DNA of 64,000 bases from positions 1-64,000 of the forward strand of contig CAYNPO010000006.1 of the NCBI GenBank assembly GCA_964399165.1, given 5' to 3'. Positions 18,274 through 26,396 of this stretch are shown here, piece by piece. A model generated the notes under the pieces. It ran no database searches. It was not told the DNA's origin and saw nothing but the letters and a program-made list of their open reading frames with translations. The stretch's first letter is position 1, and every line of letters begins with the position of its first letter. The translations under genes and the position numbers were made by a program. This DNA is from UBA6144 sp964399165. GTDB taxonomy: Bacteria; Bdellovibrionota; Bacteriovoracia; Bacteriovoracales; Bacteriovoracaceae.

Positions 18274-18672
18274 TTAGTCCAAAAAGCGCAGGCGCTCGCC
18301 GGGCAAGGGCATGCGGCAAGTATGCCGCTTGCCGAACCATCCGTAGCGGTTGCGGGCCACCATCCCGTAGACGGGCTCGCGGATGGCCCGGGGAAGGAAG
18401 CGCAACCACGCCACCACCGCCCATACCCCGCCCAGTTCCTGGAAACAACCCAATACGGCGTCGGAGCGGGTGAGCAAACGTCCTTGGCGCCAAAGCACCG
18501 AGGTGTCTAGGTCGGTGACGTAGGACGGGGGAAGCAGGGCCTTGGCAGTCGTCCCTTGTAGCGTGGCGAATTTCAAGCGCTCGCGGCGGTCGCGTGGCAG
18601 AAGCCAATCCACCAGCCCGTTGCACAGGCCGCAAACCCCGTCGAAAAAAAGGATGGTCTCCTTCTCGTGCAT
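18274..18672 (-). CDS. DCC-family thiol-disulfide oxidoreductase-like protein (DUF393)
   Basis: A 132-residue protein with the family motif FDGVCGLCN (DxxCxxC) at residues 10-18, and the conserved LQGTTAKALLP, SDAVLGCFQELGG and NRYGWFGKRHTCRMP. The two closely spaced cysteines give the family its redox annotation, although reactions are mostly unproven. It is convergent with the dab operon. Confidence 0.9.
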   Translation of the reverse strand: MHEKETILFFDGVCGLCNGLVDWLLPRDRRERLKFATLQGTTAKALLPPSYVTDLDTSVLWRQGRLLTRSDAVLGCFQELGGVWAVVAWLRFLPRAIREPVYGMVARNRYGWFGKRHTCRMPLPGERLRFLD

Positions 18673-18697
18673 GCCCCCATTCTACCCCTGATGCGGC

Positions 18698-18727
18698 TTG
18701 TAAGGAAACCCCGCTTGCCCCTACAAT
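18698..18727 (+). promoter_or_regulatory. sigma-70-like promoter for mazG-CDF operon
   Basis: TTGTAA (18698-18703) and TACAAT (18722-18727) are separated by 18 bases, followed by GGGGAAGGG and the ATG at 18745. The -10 matches that of the GST promoter. Confidence 0.55.
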
Positions 18728-18744
18728 AGGGGAAGGGATTGCCC

Positions 18745-19095
18745 ATGCTGAACACCAAGGAAATCCAGGAGAACGTCCGCAGATTCGCCTCTGAGCGCGA
18801 GTGGGAGCGCTTCCATACGCCCAAGAACTTGGCGATGGCCCTTAACGTGGAGGCCGGGGAGCTCTTGGAGCTTTTTCAGTGGCTCACCCCGGAGGAGTCC
18901 GCACGGATCATGGAGGGGGAGAAGGCCCAGGACGTGCGCCACGAGATGGCAGATGTGCTGGTGTACTTGCTACGCCTGGCGGATGTGCTGGGCGTGGACC
19001 TGAAAACGGCCGTGGAGGAGAAGATGCGCCACAACGCCCAGAAGTACCCGGTGGAGAAGGCCCGTGGCAACGCCAGGAAGTACGATGAGCTCTAA
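18745..19095 (+). CDS. MazG-like nucleotide pyrophosphohydrolase
   Basis: A 116-residue short MazG of the RS21-C6/iMazG type. The metal-binding acidic pattern is visible: ALNVEAGELLELFQW (E-xx-E) and VRHEMADVLVYLLRLADVLG (E-xx-D), with KYPVEKARG near the C-terminus. These enzymes hydrolyse non-canonical or excess dNTPs to the monophosphate and pyrophosphate. The ATG at 18745 follows GGGAAGGG. It overlaps the CDF gene by 11 bases. Confidence 0.9.
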   Translation: MLNTKEIQENVRRFASEREWERFHTPKNLAMALNVEAGELLELFQWLTPEESARIMEGEKAQDVRHEMADVLVYLLRLADVLGVDLKTAVEEKMRHNAQKYPVEKARGNARKYDEL

Positions 19096-20074
19096 GCACG
19101 AAGCGGCCCGGGGCCGCACCGGCGCCGTCATCATCATCACCCTCGCCACCATGGTGGCCGAGGTGGTGGCGGGTTGGCTCACGGGCTCCATGGCCCTCCT
19201 GGCGGACGGTTGGCACATGGCCACCCACGCGGGGGCCATGGCCATCACCTGGGGCAGCTACCACCTGGCCGACGACCCCAAGTTCCGCGGCCGCTTCACC
19301 TTCGGTGGCGGCAAGATCCTGAGCCTGGGGGCCTACACCAGCGCGCTCATGCTGATCCTGGCGGCCCTGTGGATGGCGGGAGAATCCGTGTGGCGCTTCT
19401 GGCATCCCCACGACCTCAAACCCGTGGAGGCGATACTGGTCACCTCCCTGGGCCTGTTGGTCAACCTCCTGAGCATCTGGTTGCTCGGAGGCCACGACCA
19501 TGGCCATGGCGGGCATGAGCACCACCACCACGATCACGGCCCGAGGCCAAACCGCCTGGCCCCGGCGGGCGCCAAGGCGGGCTGTGGGCACGACCATTCC
19601 CATGGGCATGACCATAAGTTCGGGCGGGACCTCAACATGGAGAGCGCTTACGCCCACGTGTTCGCGGACGCGCTGACCTCGGTGCTGGCCCTGGGCGCCC
19701 TGGCCGCGGCTTACCTATGGGGCATCAACTGGCTGGATCCCGCCGTGGGCGTGCTGGGCGCGGTGATGATCCTGCGTTGGGGCATGGACCTGGTGAAGCG
19801 CTCCGGTCACGAGCTCCTCGACGGGCGCGCCTCGCAGCTGCCCACCGACGACATCGAGGTCTTCCTGCGGGAGCGCGGGCTCAAAACCTCCTGCGTGCAC
19901 GTGTGGCAGGTGGACGGCGCCAAGCTGGCGGCGCATCTGCGGGTGCACCCCGGCGCGCGGCCCTTGCCCGCGGTGGAAGAGCTGCGCGGGGCCTTGCTCA
20001 GCCGATTCAAAATCGACCATCTCTTGCTGGAGCTCTCGTCAGGCGATGGACAGGACTGCCCCCTCGAGCACTGA
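19085..20074 (+). CDS. cation diffusion facilitator with His-rich loop (DmeF-like)
   Basis: A 329-residue CDF exporter. Transmembrane segment 2 carries the metal-site motif LADGWHMATHAG (D-xxx-H), and the partner site in transmembrane segment 5 is VFADALTS (normally HxxxD). A long His-rich cytoplasmic loop (HDHGHGGHEHHHHDHG and HDHSHGHDHKFG) and the C-terminal cytoplasmic domain follow. The loop and overall shape match DmeF-type cobalt/nickel exporters, but Zn is also possible. The ATG at 19085 lies inside the end of mazG. A strong hairpin lies 75 bases after the stop. Confidence 0.88.
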   Translation: MSSKHEAARGRTGAVIIITLATMVAEVVAGWLTGSMALLADGWHMATHAGAMAITWGSYHLADDPKFRGRFTFGGGKILSLGAYTSALMLILAALWMAGESVWRFWHPHDLKPVEAILVTSLGLLVNLLSIWLLGGHDHGHGGHEHHHHDHGPRPNRLAPAGAKAGCGHDHSHGHDHKFGRDLNMESAYAHVFADALTSVLALGALAAAYLWGINWLDPAVGVLGAVMILRWGMDLVKRSGHELLDGRASQLPTDDIEVFLRERGLKTSCVHVWQVDGAKLAAHLRVHPGARPLPAVEELRGALLSRFKIDHLLLELSSGDGQDCPLEH

Positions 20075-20150
20075 CGTTTCTCCCTTGAAAGAATCCGCAC
20101 CGGCGCGGCGTCCGCAAGGACGCGGTGAATTCCCGTGGCGTAGAGGGGAA

Positions 20151-20178
20151 AGAAAATCCCGGGAATCCGGGATTTTCT
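20151..20178 (+). terminator. hairpin after CDF gene
   Basis: A perfect 12-bp stem (AGAAAATCCCGG and its complement) closed by GAAT. The T-rich part lies inside the 3' arm and there is no long external T tract, so termination strength is uncertain. Confidence 0.6.
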
Positions 20179-20285
20179 GGTGGAGGGGAGAAGGCCGGTC
20201 TCTCTGCAAAGGTCTTCGTTACCCCCACCACCAGTTTTACCATCGTAGGGGCAAATGACTTTTTTTCCAAGCACGGAAGCGGTCC

Positions 20286-20327
20286 ACTTCCGCCGGCGGA
20301 AGTCAAAAATGAAACAAATTCATTTTT
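20286..20327 (-). terminator. two adjacent inverted repeats at the end of the MFS gene
   Basis: A perfect palindrome ACTTCCGCC-GGCGGAAGT (20286-20303) is followed by AAAAATGAA-ACAAA-TTCATTTTT (20305-20327), which overlaps the last codons of the MFS gene. Read on the minus strand, the A/T-rich hairpin could act as a weak terminator. The remainder of the 245-base gap between the CDF and MFS genes shows nothing else. Confidence 0.45.
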
Positions 20328-21555
20328 GCGCTGAAAAAGCTGGCGCCCGGTAGAGCCAGAACTCCCGCAGGATGAAACCCAGCACCGCGCACACCCCCAT
20401 GGCGACGAACCCGCCCACGGCCAAGGCCCTGCCTGCGCCCCACCATCCCGCCATGAGCCCCATCAGCGAGTTGCCGAGCAAGGGACCGGAGGCGTAGCTG
20501 AGCATCTCCACACTGGCCAAGCGTCCGCGCTTCTCTGGGGGGATGGTCTGGTTCCACATGGTGCCGCGGAAGATGCCGCTCACCATGTCCGCCCAGCCCG
20601 CGGCCACCAGGAACAAGAGCGAGGGGAGGAAGTGGTCCACGGTGAGGCCGAAGAGAGCGATGCCCAGCCCCCAGCCGGCAGCACCGAAGGTGATCCAGCG
20701 CCCGTGGCGCGAGCGCGCCGGGGTCCAACCACTGGTGAGGGTGGCAAAGAGCGCGCCGGCCGCGGTGGCAGAGTAGTACCAGCCGAGTTTGTCGTCGCCT
20801 GCCACGGTGGAGGCGAGCAAAGGATAGACCGCCGTGGGGAACGCGAAGGTCATGGAGGCGAGGTCCACCAGATAAGTGCCCCACAGGTCCCGGCGGGTGC
20901 GCGCGTAGGCGAGCCCTTCTTTCACCGCCGCCAGGGTCACGCGGTTGTCCGCGCCTGCGGGAAGTTCGATTTTGGGTAGGCCCAGCATCATGGCGATGGC
21001 GAAGAGGTAGGTGCCCGCGTCCACCACATAGGTCCAGGCCACGCCCAGCCCCGAGAGTAGGAGGCCGCCCACCGCGGGGCCCGAGATCATGCCGAAGGTG
21101 TGGATGAAGGAGTTGAGCGGGCTCACCCGCGGGATGTCCTCGCGTTTGACCAGCTGGGGAACGAGCGAGCTAAAGGCAGGGCGGTGGAGGGCGTTGAGAC
21201 CCGACATGGCCGCGCCCACCAGGTAGATGGCGGCCGGTGTGATGCGGTCCGAGACGGTGAGGGCCAAGAGCACCAGGTTGCAGAAGGCGAGCAGGGCCTC
21301 GCTCCACACGCAGATCCACCGGCGCTCGTAGGCGTCGGCGATGGCCCCGCCCCACACGCCCACCAGCACCAGCGGGATGAGCTGGGCCATGCCCAGGAGC
21401 CCCACCTGAAACGGCGAGTGGGTGAGCTGAAAGAGCTGCCACGGCAGCGCCACGTAGGTGATCTGGCTCCCGAAGAAAGACACGAGCTGGCCCCAGAACA
21501 CCCGGCGGTAGAGTGGGTACTCCCGCAGCGGCCGGGTGTCGAGGGCCAGGCCCAT
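20320..21555 (-). CDS. MFS transporter of the EntS/MFS_3 type
   Basis: A 411-residue protein with about 12 membrane segments. Family features are YPLYRRVFWGQLVSFFGSQITYVALPWQ at the N-terminus, the loop GGAIADAYERRWICVWSE between TM2 and TM3, and RPAFSSLVPQLVKREDIPRVSPLNSF. Such proteins export siderophores, drugs or other small molecules. Its ATG overlaps the stop of the thiolase gene upstream (shared TGATG), so they form one operon; the substrate is not evident. Confidence 0.88.
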   Translation of the reverse strand: MGLALDTRPLREYPLYRRVFWGQLVSFFGSQITYVALPWQLFQLTHSPFQVGLLGMAQLIPLVLVGVWGGAIADAYERRWICVWSEALLAFCNLVLLALTVSDRITPAAIYLVGAAMSGLNALHRPAFSSLVPQLVKREDIPRVSPLNSFIHTFGMISGPAVGGLLLSGLGVAWTYVVDAGTYLFAIAMMLGLPKIELPAGADNRVTLAAVKEGLAYARTRRDLWGTYLVDLASMTFAFPTAVYPLLASTVAGDDKLGWYYSATAAGALFATLTSGWTPARSRHGRWITFGAAGWGLGIALFGLTVDHFLPSLLFLVAAGWADMVSGIFRGTMWNQTIPPEKRGRLASVEMLSYASGPLLGNSLMGLMAGWWGAGRALAVGGFVAMGVCAVLGFILREFWLYRAPAFSAQK

Positions 21556-22832
21556 CAGCGCTCCACGATGGCGGCGATGCCCATGCCGCCGCCGGTGCAG
21601 ATGGAGATGAGGCCGCGGCCTTTCCCTTTCTGCGCCAGCTGCTTGGCGAGTCCGGCGAGGATGCGTCCCCCGGTGGCGGCGAAGGGGTGGCCGGTGGCGA
21701 CGCTGCCGCCCTTGAGGTTCATCTTGCTGCGGTCGATGGGGCCGAGGGGGCCCTCGAGCCCGAGCTTAGTTTTGCAGTACTCCCCGTCCTGCCATGCCTT
21801 GAGCGTGCACAGCACCTGGCCCGCGAAAGCCTCGTGGATTTCGTAGAAGTCGAAGTCCTGCAACTTGAGCCCGTTGCGCTGGAGCAAGCGGGCCACCGCC
21901 AGGGTGGGGGCCATGAGCAGCCCCTCGCCGCGCACGAAATCCAGCGCCGCCGTTTCCACGTCCACCAGGAAGGCCTGGGGCTCGTGGCCGTGGGCCTTGG
22001 CCCACTCCTCGGAGGCGAGCAAAACGGCCGAGGCGCCGTCGGTGAGCGGGGTGGAGTTGCCGGCGGTGAGGGTGCCGGCGGCGGATTTGTCGAAAGCGGG
22101 CTTGAGCTTGGCGAGCTTCTCCAGGCTGGTGTCACCACGGGTGATGGCGTCCTTGTCGAGTCCTTGGAAGGGAGTGAGTAAATCGGCGTTGAAACCATCG
22201 GCCTGGGCGCGGGCCGCCTTCTGGTGGCTCTCCAGGGCCAGCTGGTCCTGTTCTTCCCGGGAAACTTTCCATTCTTTCACCATGAGTTCGCAATGCTCGC
22301 CCATGGAGAGGCCCGTGCGTGGTTCAGTCACGCCCGGGAACTGGGGTAGTACCATTCCGGGGCGGAAGCGCGCGGCCACCCGCAGGCGGTCCCCGAGGGT
22401 CTTGGCGTCGCGCAGATCCAGCAGGAAGGCGGCCAGGTCCCGGGTGGTGGTGACCGGGAGGTCGGAGTTGGTGTCCGAGCCCCCGGCGATGCCGGCGTCG
22501 ATCTGACCGGCGGCGATTTTTAACGCCACCTGGTTGGCGGTCTCCATGCCAGTTCCGCACGCCCGCTGGACGTTGTAGGCGGGAGTGCGCGGGTCCAGCG
22601 TGGTTCCGAGCACGCATTCGCGGGCGAAGTTCCAATCCTTGGAGTGCATCATCACCGATCCCAGGGCCACGTCGCCCAACACCTGTCCATGGAGGCGGTA
22701 CTTCTTCACAAGCGCGTCCAGCGCGGCGGTCATCAACTCCTGGTTGGTGACGTGGCGGTACTGGGTGAAGGACTTGGTGAAGGGGGTGCGCATCCCCCCG
22801 ATGACGGCGACACGGCGACCGGTGTTTTTCAT
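21555..22832 (-). CDS. thiolase (acetyl-CoA acyltransferase, FadA/FadI-like)
   Basis: A 425-residue thiolase. The nucleophilic Cys lies in QRACGTGMETANQ, the general-base His in SVATGHPFAATGGR and the second catalytic Cys in SICTGGGMG. The Asn-Glu-Ala-Phe loop appears as HEAFAGQ. The length fits FadI-type degradative thiolases, suggesting beta-oxidation or ketoacyl-CoA formation. No dehydrogenase/hydratase partner is adjacent. The ATG at 22832 has AAAGGAG; the longer frame has no support. It overlaps the MFS gene by one base and is divergent from the gene at 22980. Confidence 0.92.
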   Translation of the reverse strand: MKNTGRRVAVIGGMRTPFTKSFTQYRHVTNQELMTAALDALVKKYRLHGQVLGDVALGSVMMHSKDWNFARECVLGTTLDPRTPAYNVQRACGTGMETANQVALKIAAGQIDAGIAGGSDTNSDLPVTTTRDLAAFLLDLRDAKTLGDRLRVAARFRPGMVLPQFPGVTEPRTGLSMGEHCELMVKEWKVSREEQDQLALESHQKAARAQADGFNADLLTPFQGLDKDAITRGDTSLEKLAKLKPAFDKSAAGTLTAGNSTPLTDGASAVLLASEEWAKAHGHEPQAFLVDVETAALDFVRGEGLLMAPTLAVARLLQRNGLKLQDFDFYEIHEAFAGQVLCTLKAWQDGEYCKTKLGLEGPLGPIDRSKMNLKGGSVATGHPFAATGGRILAGLAKQLAQKGKGRGLISICTGGGMGIAAIVER

Positions 22833-22964
22833 GGGAACTCCTTTGCTCGCTAGTGGGGGAAATTTATCATGTGCGCCTCCCGCCCGTCCCATGGGACATC
22901 CGCCCCTATGGATGCCGGAGTGAAACGCCCCAGTGATCTCCCGTTGTCAGGCCCCACGGCAAGG

Positions 22965-22978
22965 CCGACAATTGTCGG
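22965..22978. promoter_or_regulatory. 14-bp palindrome directly before the start at 22980
   Basis: CCGACAATTGTCGG is a perfect palindrome ending one base before the preferred ATG. It could be an operator, or a hairpin covering the translation start; no typical ribosome binding site is visible there. Confidence 0.4.
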
Positions 22979-22979
22979 T

Positions 22980-23615
22980 ATGTGGCGTTACCTCAACCCG
23001 CGTTTCTGGTCGCTCCTGGGCCTCTTCTTCCTCACCGCTGTGGTCCTTCACCGGGGTCAGGATTTTTTCCGCCGCCCCGCTGCGACCTTGGTGGCCATGG
23101 ACGAAGTTTCCAGCCGCGCGGCCAAAGCGGAAACTCCCTCCGCCCAAACCGGCCTTCTGCCGGGCACGGAGGCGCGGCTCAACGCCTATCTGGACTCATT
23201 CATCCCCTCCGCCGACGGCCATGACTGGCGCTTCCTCCACCAGGAGTGGTTGGAGCTGGCCCGGCAATGGTTTGAACGGGTCGCCCCCGGGCAGGGGGGG
23301 TATGAGCGCTATGTCCTCCTGTGGTTACAGAAACGCGAGGACATGCGCCAGTGGCGCCAAGACTGCCGTCGCGAGTTCTATCCGGACCTGGACGACGGGG
23401 AGCTGGAGGCCCGCGCCGAATGGCTGCGCGAACAGGATGAGTGGAAGGAGATGCAGGAGAAAATACGCTCCGGCATCGCCAAGCTTGAAGCCGCCCACGA
23501 GGCTTCCTTGGACGGTCTTCTGGGTGAAGGCAGGGGATCCTTCCTGCGCCTGCATTCCCTCTTCTTGGTGGAGCAGCTCCCCCGGGACGCGGCCCCCAAC
23601 CTGTTTTTCCTCTAA
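22980..23615 (+). CDS. hypothetical single-pass membrane protein
   Basis: With the ATG at 22980 this is a 211-residue protein: short cytoplasmic N-terminus, one hydrophobic segment (FWSLLGLFFLTAVVL, residues 7-21), then a hydrophilic, mostly helical region rich in Trp, Arg and acidic residues (DWRFLHQEWLELARQWFE, LDDGELEARAEWLREQ), likely periplasmic and possibly coiled coil. I do not recognise a family. Alternative in-frame starts upstream (ATG at 22908) have no clear ribosome binding site either. It is convergent with the DUF1232 gene. Confidence 0.6.
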   Translation: MWRYLNPRFWSLLGLFFLTAVVLHRGQDFFRRPAATLVAMDEVSSRAAKAETPSAQTGLLPGTEARLNAYLDSFIPSADGHDWRFLHQEWLELARQWFERVAPGQGGYERYVLLWLQKREDMRQWRQDCRREFYPDLDDGELEARAEWLREQDEWKEMQEKIRSGIAKLEAAHEASLDGLLGEGRGSFLRLHSLFLVEQLPRDAAPNLFFL

Positions 23616-23619
23616 AGCC

Positions 23620-23997
23620 TCAGTAAGGGGCGGCCGTGTAGCTCCACAGGCGCTTTTTCAAGAAGCGCGGGGCGAAGAAGCCCACCGTGCGGGCGAAGCG
23701 CCTGGCCCACGCGAATTTCTTCATGTCCCACGGCCAGTGGGACAGGAGCACCTGGGAGTCCAGCACAGTGAAGAAGTAATCGAGGATCAGGGCCGCCATC
23801 ATGAGGTCGTCGAGTTGTCCGATCACCGGTAGCCAGTCGGGAATCAGGTCCACCGGCGAGACCACCAGCACGAGGAGGGCGGCCAGGACCTTCTTGTCCC
23901 GCGGGGGAATGCGCGGGTCATGGGTGACCGCCTTGAAAAACCCCGCCATGTCGGAGATGAATTTCGTCACCGCGACAGTTCCCGGCAAAGCATCCAT
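23620..23997 (-). CDS. DUF1232/YkvA-like membrane protein
   Basis: A 125-residue protein with the DUF1232 signature SPVDLIPDWLPVIGQLDD in the middle and two or three hydrophobic segments. The family is widespread with no proven function. GGAGGA stands nine bases before the ATG at 23997, inside the end of the MAPEG gene, so the two overlap by 31 bases and are likely co-translated. Confidence 0.85.
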   Translation of the reverse strand: MDALPGTVAVTKFISDMAGFFKAVTHDPRIPPRDKKVLAALLVLVVSPVDLIPDWLPVIGQLDDLMMAALILDYFFTVLDSQVLLSHWPWDMKKFAWARRFARTVGFFAPRFLKKRLWSYTAAPY

Positions 23998-24386
23998 ACG
24001 CCCATTCCTCCTAGAGGGAAAAGAGTGAAGAACACGCCCGTGGCCCGCCACACGTTTGGCACCCGGCGGACTAACAGACCCTTCCAGTGCAGGGCCCGTC
24101 CTACCACCAGCAACGCACCGACGGTGGCGACCCCGCGGCGGTCGGCGCCCGAGCTCTCCAGAAGGTACATCATGAAGAGCGAGAAGGGCACATACTCGGA
24201 GAAGTTGCCATGCACCCGGGCGGTCCGCAGCAGGTTGGACTCTGTGTTGGAGGGCAATCCGATGGCGACGCGCTCAAGGAAGCGCCAGCGGATCACCCAC
24301 GCTGTCAGCAAAACGTAGAAAAGGCCCATAACGCCGGTGGTGGCGAGGGTGACGGAAGGGTGCGCATATGAGGAGAAGAGGCCCAT
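23967..24386 (-). CDS. MAPEG-family membrane protein
   Basis: A 139-residue protein with four hydrophobic helices and the MAPEG phrases NLLRTARVHGNFSEYVPFSLFMMYLLE (RxxxNxxE-like glutathione site) and ALHWKGL. It resembles YecN-like bacterial MAPEG proteins related to microsomal glutathione transferases; bacterial activity is not established here. The ATG at 24386 follows AAAAAGG. The reading frame remains open further upstream but that part is the antisense of tcdA. It lies 13 bases after tcdA on the same strand. Confidence 0.85.
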   Translation of the reverse strand: MGLFSSYAHPSVTLATTGVMGLFYVLLTAWVIRWRFLERVAIGLPSNTESNLLRTARVHGNFSEYVPFSLFMMYLLESSGADRRGVATVGALLVVGRALHWKGLLVRRVPNVWRATGVFFTLFPLGGMGVWMLCRELSR

Positions 24387-24399
24387 GCAAAAACCTTTT

Positions 24400-25212
24400 T
24401 CAGGTCCAGGGAACGCCGGCGCGTCCCAGGAAAATTTTAACCGCCTGGGCGGCGGCGTGGAAACCGAAGGTACCGGTGACGAAGGTGACGGAGCCGTAGC
24501 CTGTGGCGCAGTCCAGGCCTTGTCCAGGGTTCTGAGGCTCCATGGCGAGGCATCCGTCCTCGGTGGGATAGACCGGGCGCTCATCGGAGAAGACGCAGGG
24601 GATGCCGAAGTCCCCTTGATTCTCTCCAGGAAAACCGTGTTCCTGGCGCAGTTTCTTTCGGATGCGGTAGAGGAGCTTGTCGTTCCTGGTGGTGGAGAGG
24701 TCAGTGAGGCGCACGTGGGCCGGGTTGCGTCGCCCGCCGGAGGCGCCGACCGTGACCAGGTCCAAACTACGCGCGCGGCAGGTGGCGGCAAGCAGCACCT
24801 TGTTCTCCACATCATCGGTGCAGTCGAGGATGACGTCGGGCGACCATTCCAGCAAACGCTCTAGGTTTTTGGCGGAAAGGAAGGACTCCTCGGTCTGAAC
24901 GATCAGCGCGGGGTTCACATCCCGCAGGCGGCGGGCGGTGGCCTCCACTTTCATGTGGCCGATTGTGGAGTGGAGGGCGTGCACTTGGCGGTTGATGTTG
25001 GAGACGCACACGTCGTCGAGATCCACCAGCAGCAAATGCCCCACGCCGGTGCGGGCGAGGGCCTCCGCCGTCCAGGAACCCACGCCCCCGATGCCCACCA
25101 CCATCATGCGGGCGCGGGCCAGGGCCGGTAACGCGGCCATGCCGTACACGCGGCCGATGCCGTGGAATTGATTCTTATCCAAACGCGGCCTCGGCGGTGT
25201 TGAGCTGGCCAC
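24400..25212 (-). CDS. tcdA: tRNA threonylcarbamoyladenosine dehydratase TcdA
   Basis: A 270-residue E1-like/ThiF-fold enzyme that dehydrates t6A37 in tRNA to the cyclic form ct6A with ATP. It shows VVGIGGVGSWTAEALARTG (nucleotide binding), DLDDVCVSNINRQVHA, the SDERPVYPTEDG region and VTGTFGFHAAAQAVK near the C-terminus, all typical of TcdA/CsdL. Its start overlaps the end of the RlmN-like gene by 38 bases. Both are RNA-modification genes, a sensible operon. Confidence 0.9.
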   Translation of the reverse strand: MASSTPPRPRLDKNQFHGIGRVYGMAALPALARARMMVVGIGGVGSWTAEALARTGVGHLLLVDLDDVCVSNINRQVHALHSTIGHMKVEATARRLRDVNPALIVQTEESFLSAKNLERLLEWSPDVILDCTDDVENKVLLAATCRARSLDLVTVGASGGRRNPAHVRLTDLSTTRNDKLLYRIRKKLRQEHGFPGENQGDFGIPCVFSDERPVYPTEDGCLAMEPQNPGQGLDCATGYGSVTFVTGTFGFHAAAQAVKIFLGRAGVPWT

Positions 25213-26017
25213 ACGCCGCCAGGATGTCGTCGCCCTTGGTGGTGCGGGTGAAGACGCGCAGGCGGTGCTCGACCAACATGGCCTTGAAGGCGTCGATGTG
25301 ACCGGGCAGGGGACGCTGGAATTCGGAACCGGGGTAGGGGTTGAAGGGAATCAGGTTCACGATGGCCTGGCGCCCCTCCAGGAGCCGGGCCAGGGCCTTA
25401 GCGTGTTCTTCTGTGTGGTTCAGATCGCGGATCACCAGGTACTCGCAGTTGATGAATTGGCGAGTGCGCAGGGGAATGCGGTCGATGGCCTCGAAGATCT
25501 CCGCCAGGGGCCAGCGCTCATTGAGCGGTATCAAGCGGGAGCGTTCATGGTCGAAAGGAGAGTGGAGGGAGAGGGCGAAGTTCACGCCACCCAGTTCGGG
25601 GAAACGCTGGATGCCGGGCAGGTAGCCGGCGGTGGAAACGGTGATTTGGCGGGGGCCCAAACCTCCCTGGCGGGGATCCAGGAACCATGTCACCGCAACC
25701 TTGAGGGCCTCGAAGTTGTGAAAGGGTTCCCCTTGCCCCATGAACACCACGTTGGGTCGCGGGCGATCCGGTCGGTGGATTTGCATCCAGGCCCACACCT
25801 GCTGGTATTGACCCGTGATCTCCTGTGGGGTCAGATGGCGTTTGAGACCCTGGGCCCCCGTGTGGCAAAAGCGGCATCCCATAGCACAGCCCACTTGGCT
25901 GGACAGGCAGAGCGCATCGCGGTTGGCGAAGGGAACCAGGACCGTTTCCACGGCGAGACCTTGGCCCACGGGGACCAGGAACTTGACGGTGCCGTCGGCG
26001 CTGTCGCGAATTTGCAT
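25175..26017 (-). CDS. RlmN/Cfr-like radical SAM RNA methyltransferase without N-terminal domain
   Basis: A 280-residue radical SAM protein with the iron-sulfur motif CAMGCRFC and the two Cys used for methyl transfer in RlmN: one in ALCLSSQVGC and one in ILAACGQL near the C-terminus. Typical RlmN/Cfr enzymes have about 345-390 residues with an extra N-terminal helical domain of about 80-100; here translation begins at MQIRDSADGTVKF, right at the catalytic domain. Retained MGQGEP, SLHSPFD and NLIPFNPYPGS support a folded active enzyme. It probably methylates an adenosine, perhaps in tRNA or 23S rRNA, but the missing RNA-binding domain makes the target uncertain. Confidence 0.85.
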   Translation of the reverse strand: MQIRDSADGTVKFLVPVGQGLAVETVLVPFANRDALCLSSQVGCAMGCRFCHTGAQGLKRHLTPQEITGQYQQVWAWMQIHRPDRPRPNVVFMGQGEPFHNFEALKVAVTWFLDPRQGGLGPRQITVSTAGYLPGIQRFPELGGVNFALSLHSPFDHERSRLIPLNERWPLAEIFEAIDRIPLRTRQFINCEYLVIRDLNHTEEHAKALARLLEGRQAIVNLIPFNPYPGSEFQRPLPGHIDAFKAMLVEHRLRVFTRTTKGDDILAACGQLNTAEAAFG

Positions 26018-26396
26018 GGTCTCCTATCTAACCCGTTGAAGCCCGTTTTGTCCCGTCCACCGCCAACATTCGGACACGGCGAACGGAGAAATGGGGGGAT
26101 GCGGGACAGGACCCCACTTGGGCGCGTCCCGTCCAACGGCCGGGAATCCCAGGGAAGCGGCGTTTTCACACTTGTGAACTGTGTTGATCCGCCCACCAGG
26201 CGTAGACTCCGAGGCAACATTCTCCTTCGGTTTTGATGTGGCACGTTTGTTGTGGTGGCACGTCGGTGGGGCCCAAAACCAAGGAAAACCGCAAGACCAG
26301 TCTTGTCCCGGGATGGGCGCGGCGTGAGTTGTACGGTTTCTGCCCGTTCTTCCGGTAAACATGGCCAGGTCTAGGTGCGCTTAGAGGGAGTCTGTC
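26018..26396. promoter_or_regulatory. 379-base intergenic region with operator-like elements
   Basis: This gap separates two divergent genes and should hold both promoters. It contains an inverted repeat TTCACA-CT-TGTGAA (26165-26178) and two direct copies of TGGCACG (26239-26245, 26256-26262). The first is followed by TTTG-TTGT, resembling a sigma-54 promoter but missing the -12 GC. GAGGGAG lies 7 bases before the ATG at 26397. I see no ORF or structured RNA. Confidence 0.4.

Noticed and set aside
24387..24815. Extension of the MAPEG frame to 282 residues
   Set aside because: The added part is the tcdA region read in another frame on the same strand; MAPEG begins with its own ATG and ribosome binding site at 24386.
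26238..26262. Sigma-54 promoter at TGGCACG
   Set aside because: The GC of the -12 element is absent (GT instead) in the first copy and missing in the second, so I list it only as a weak possibility.
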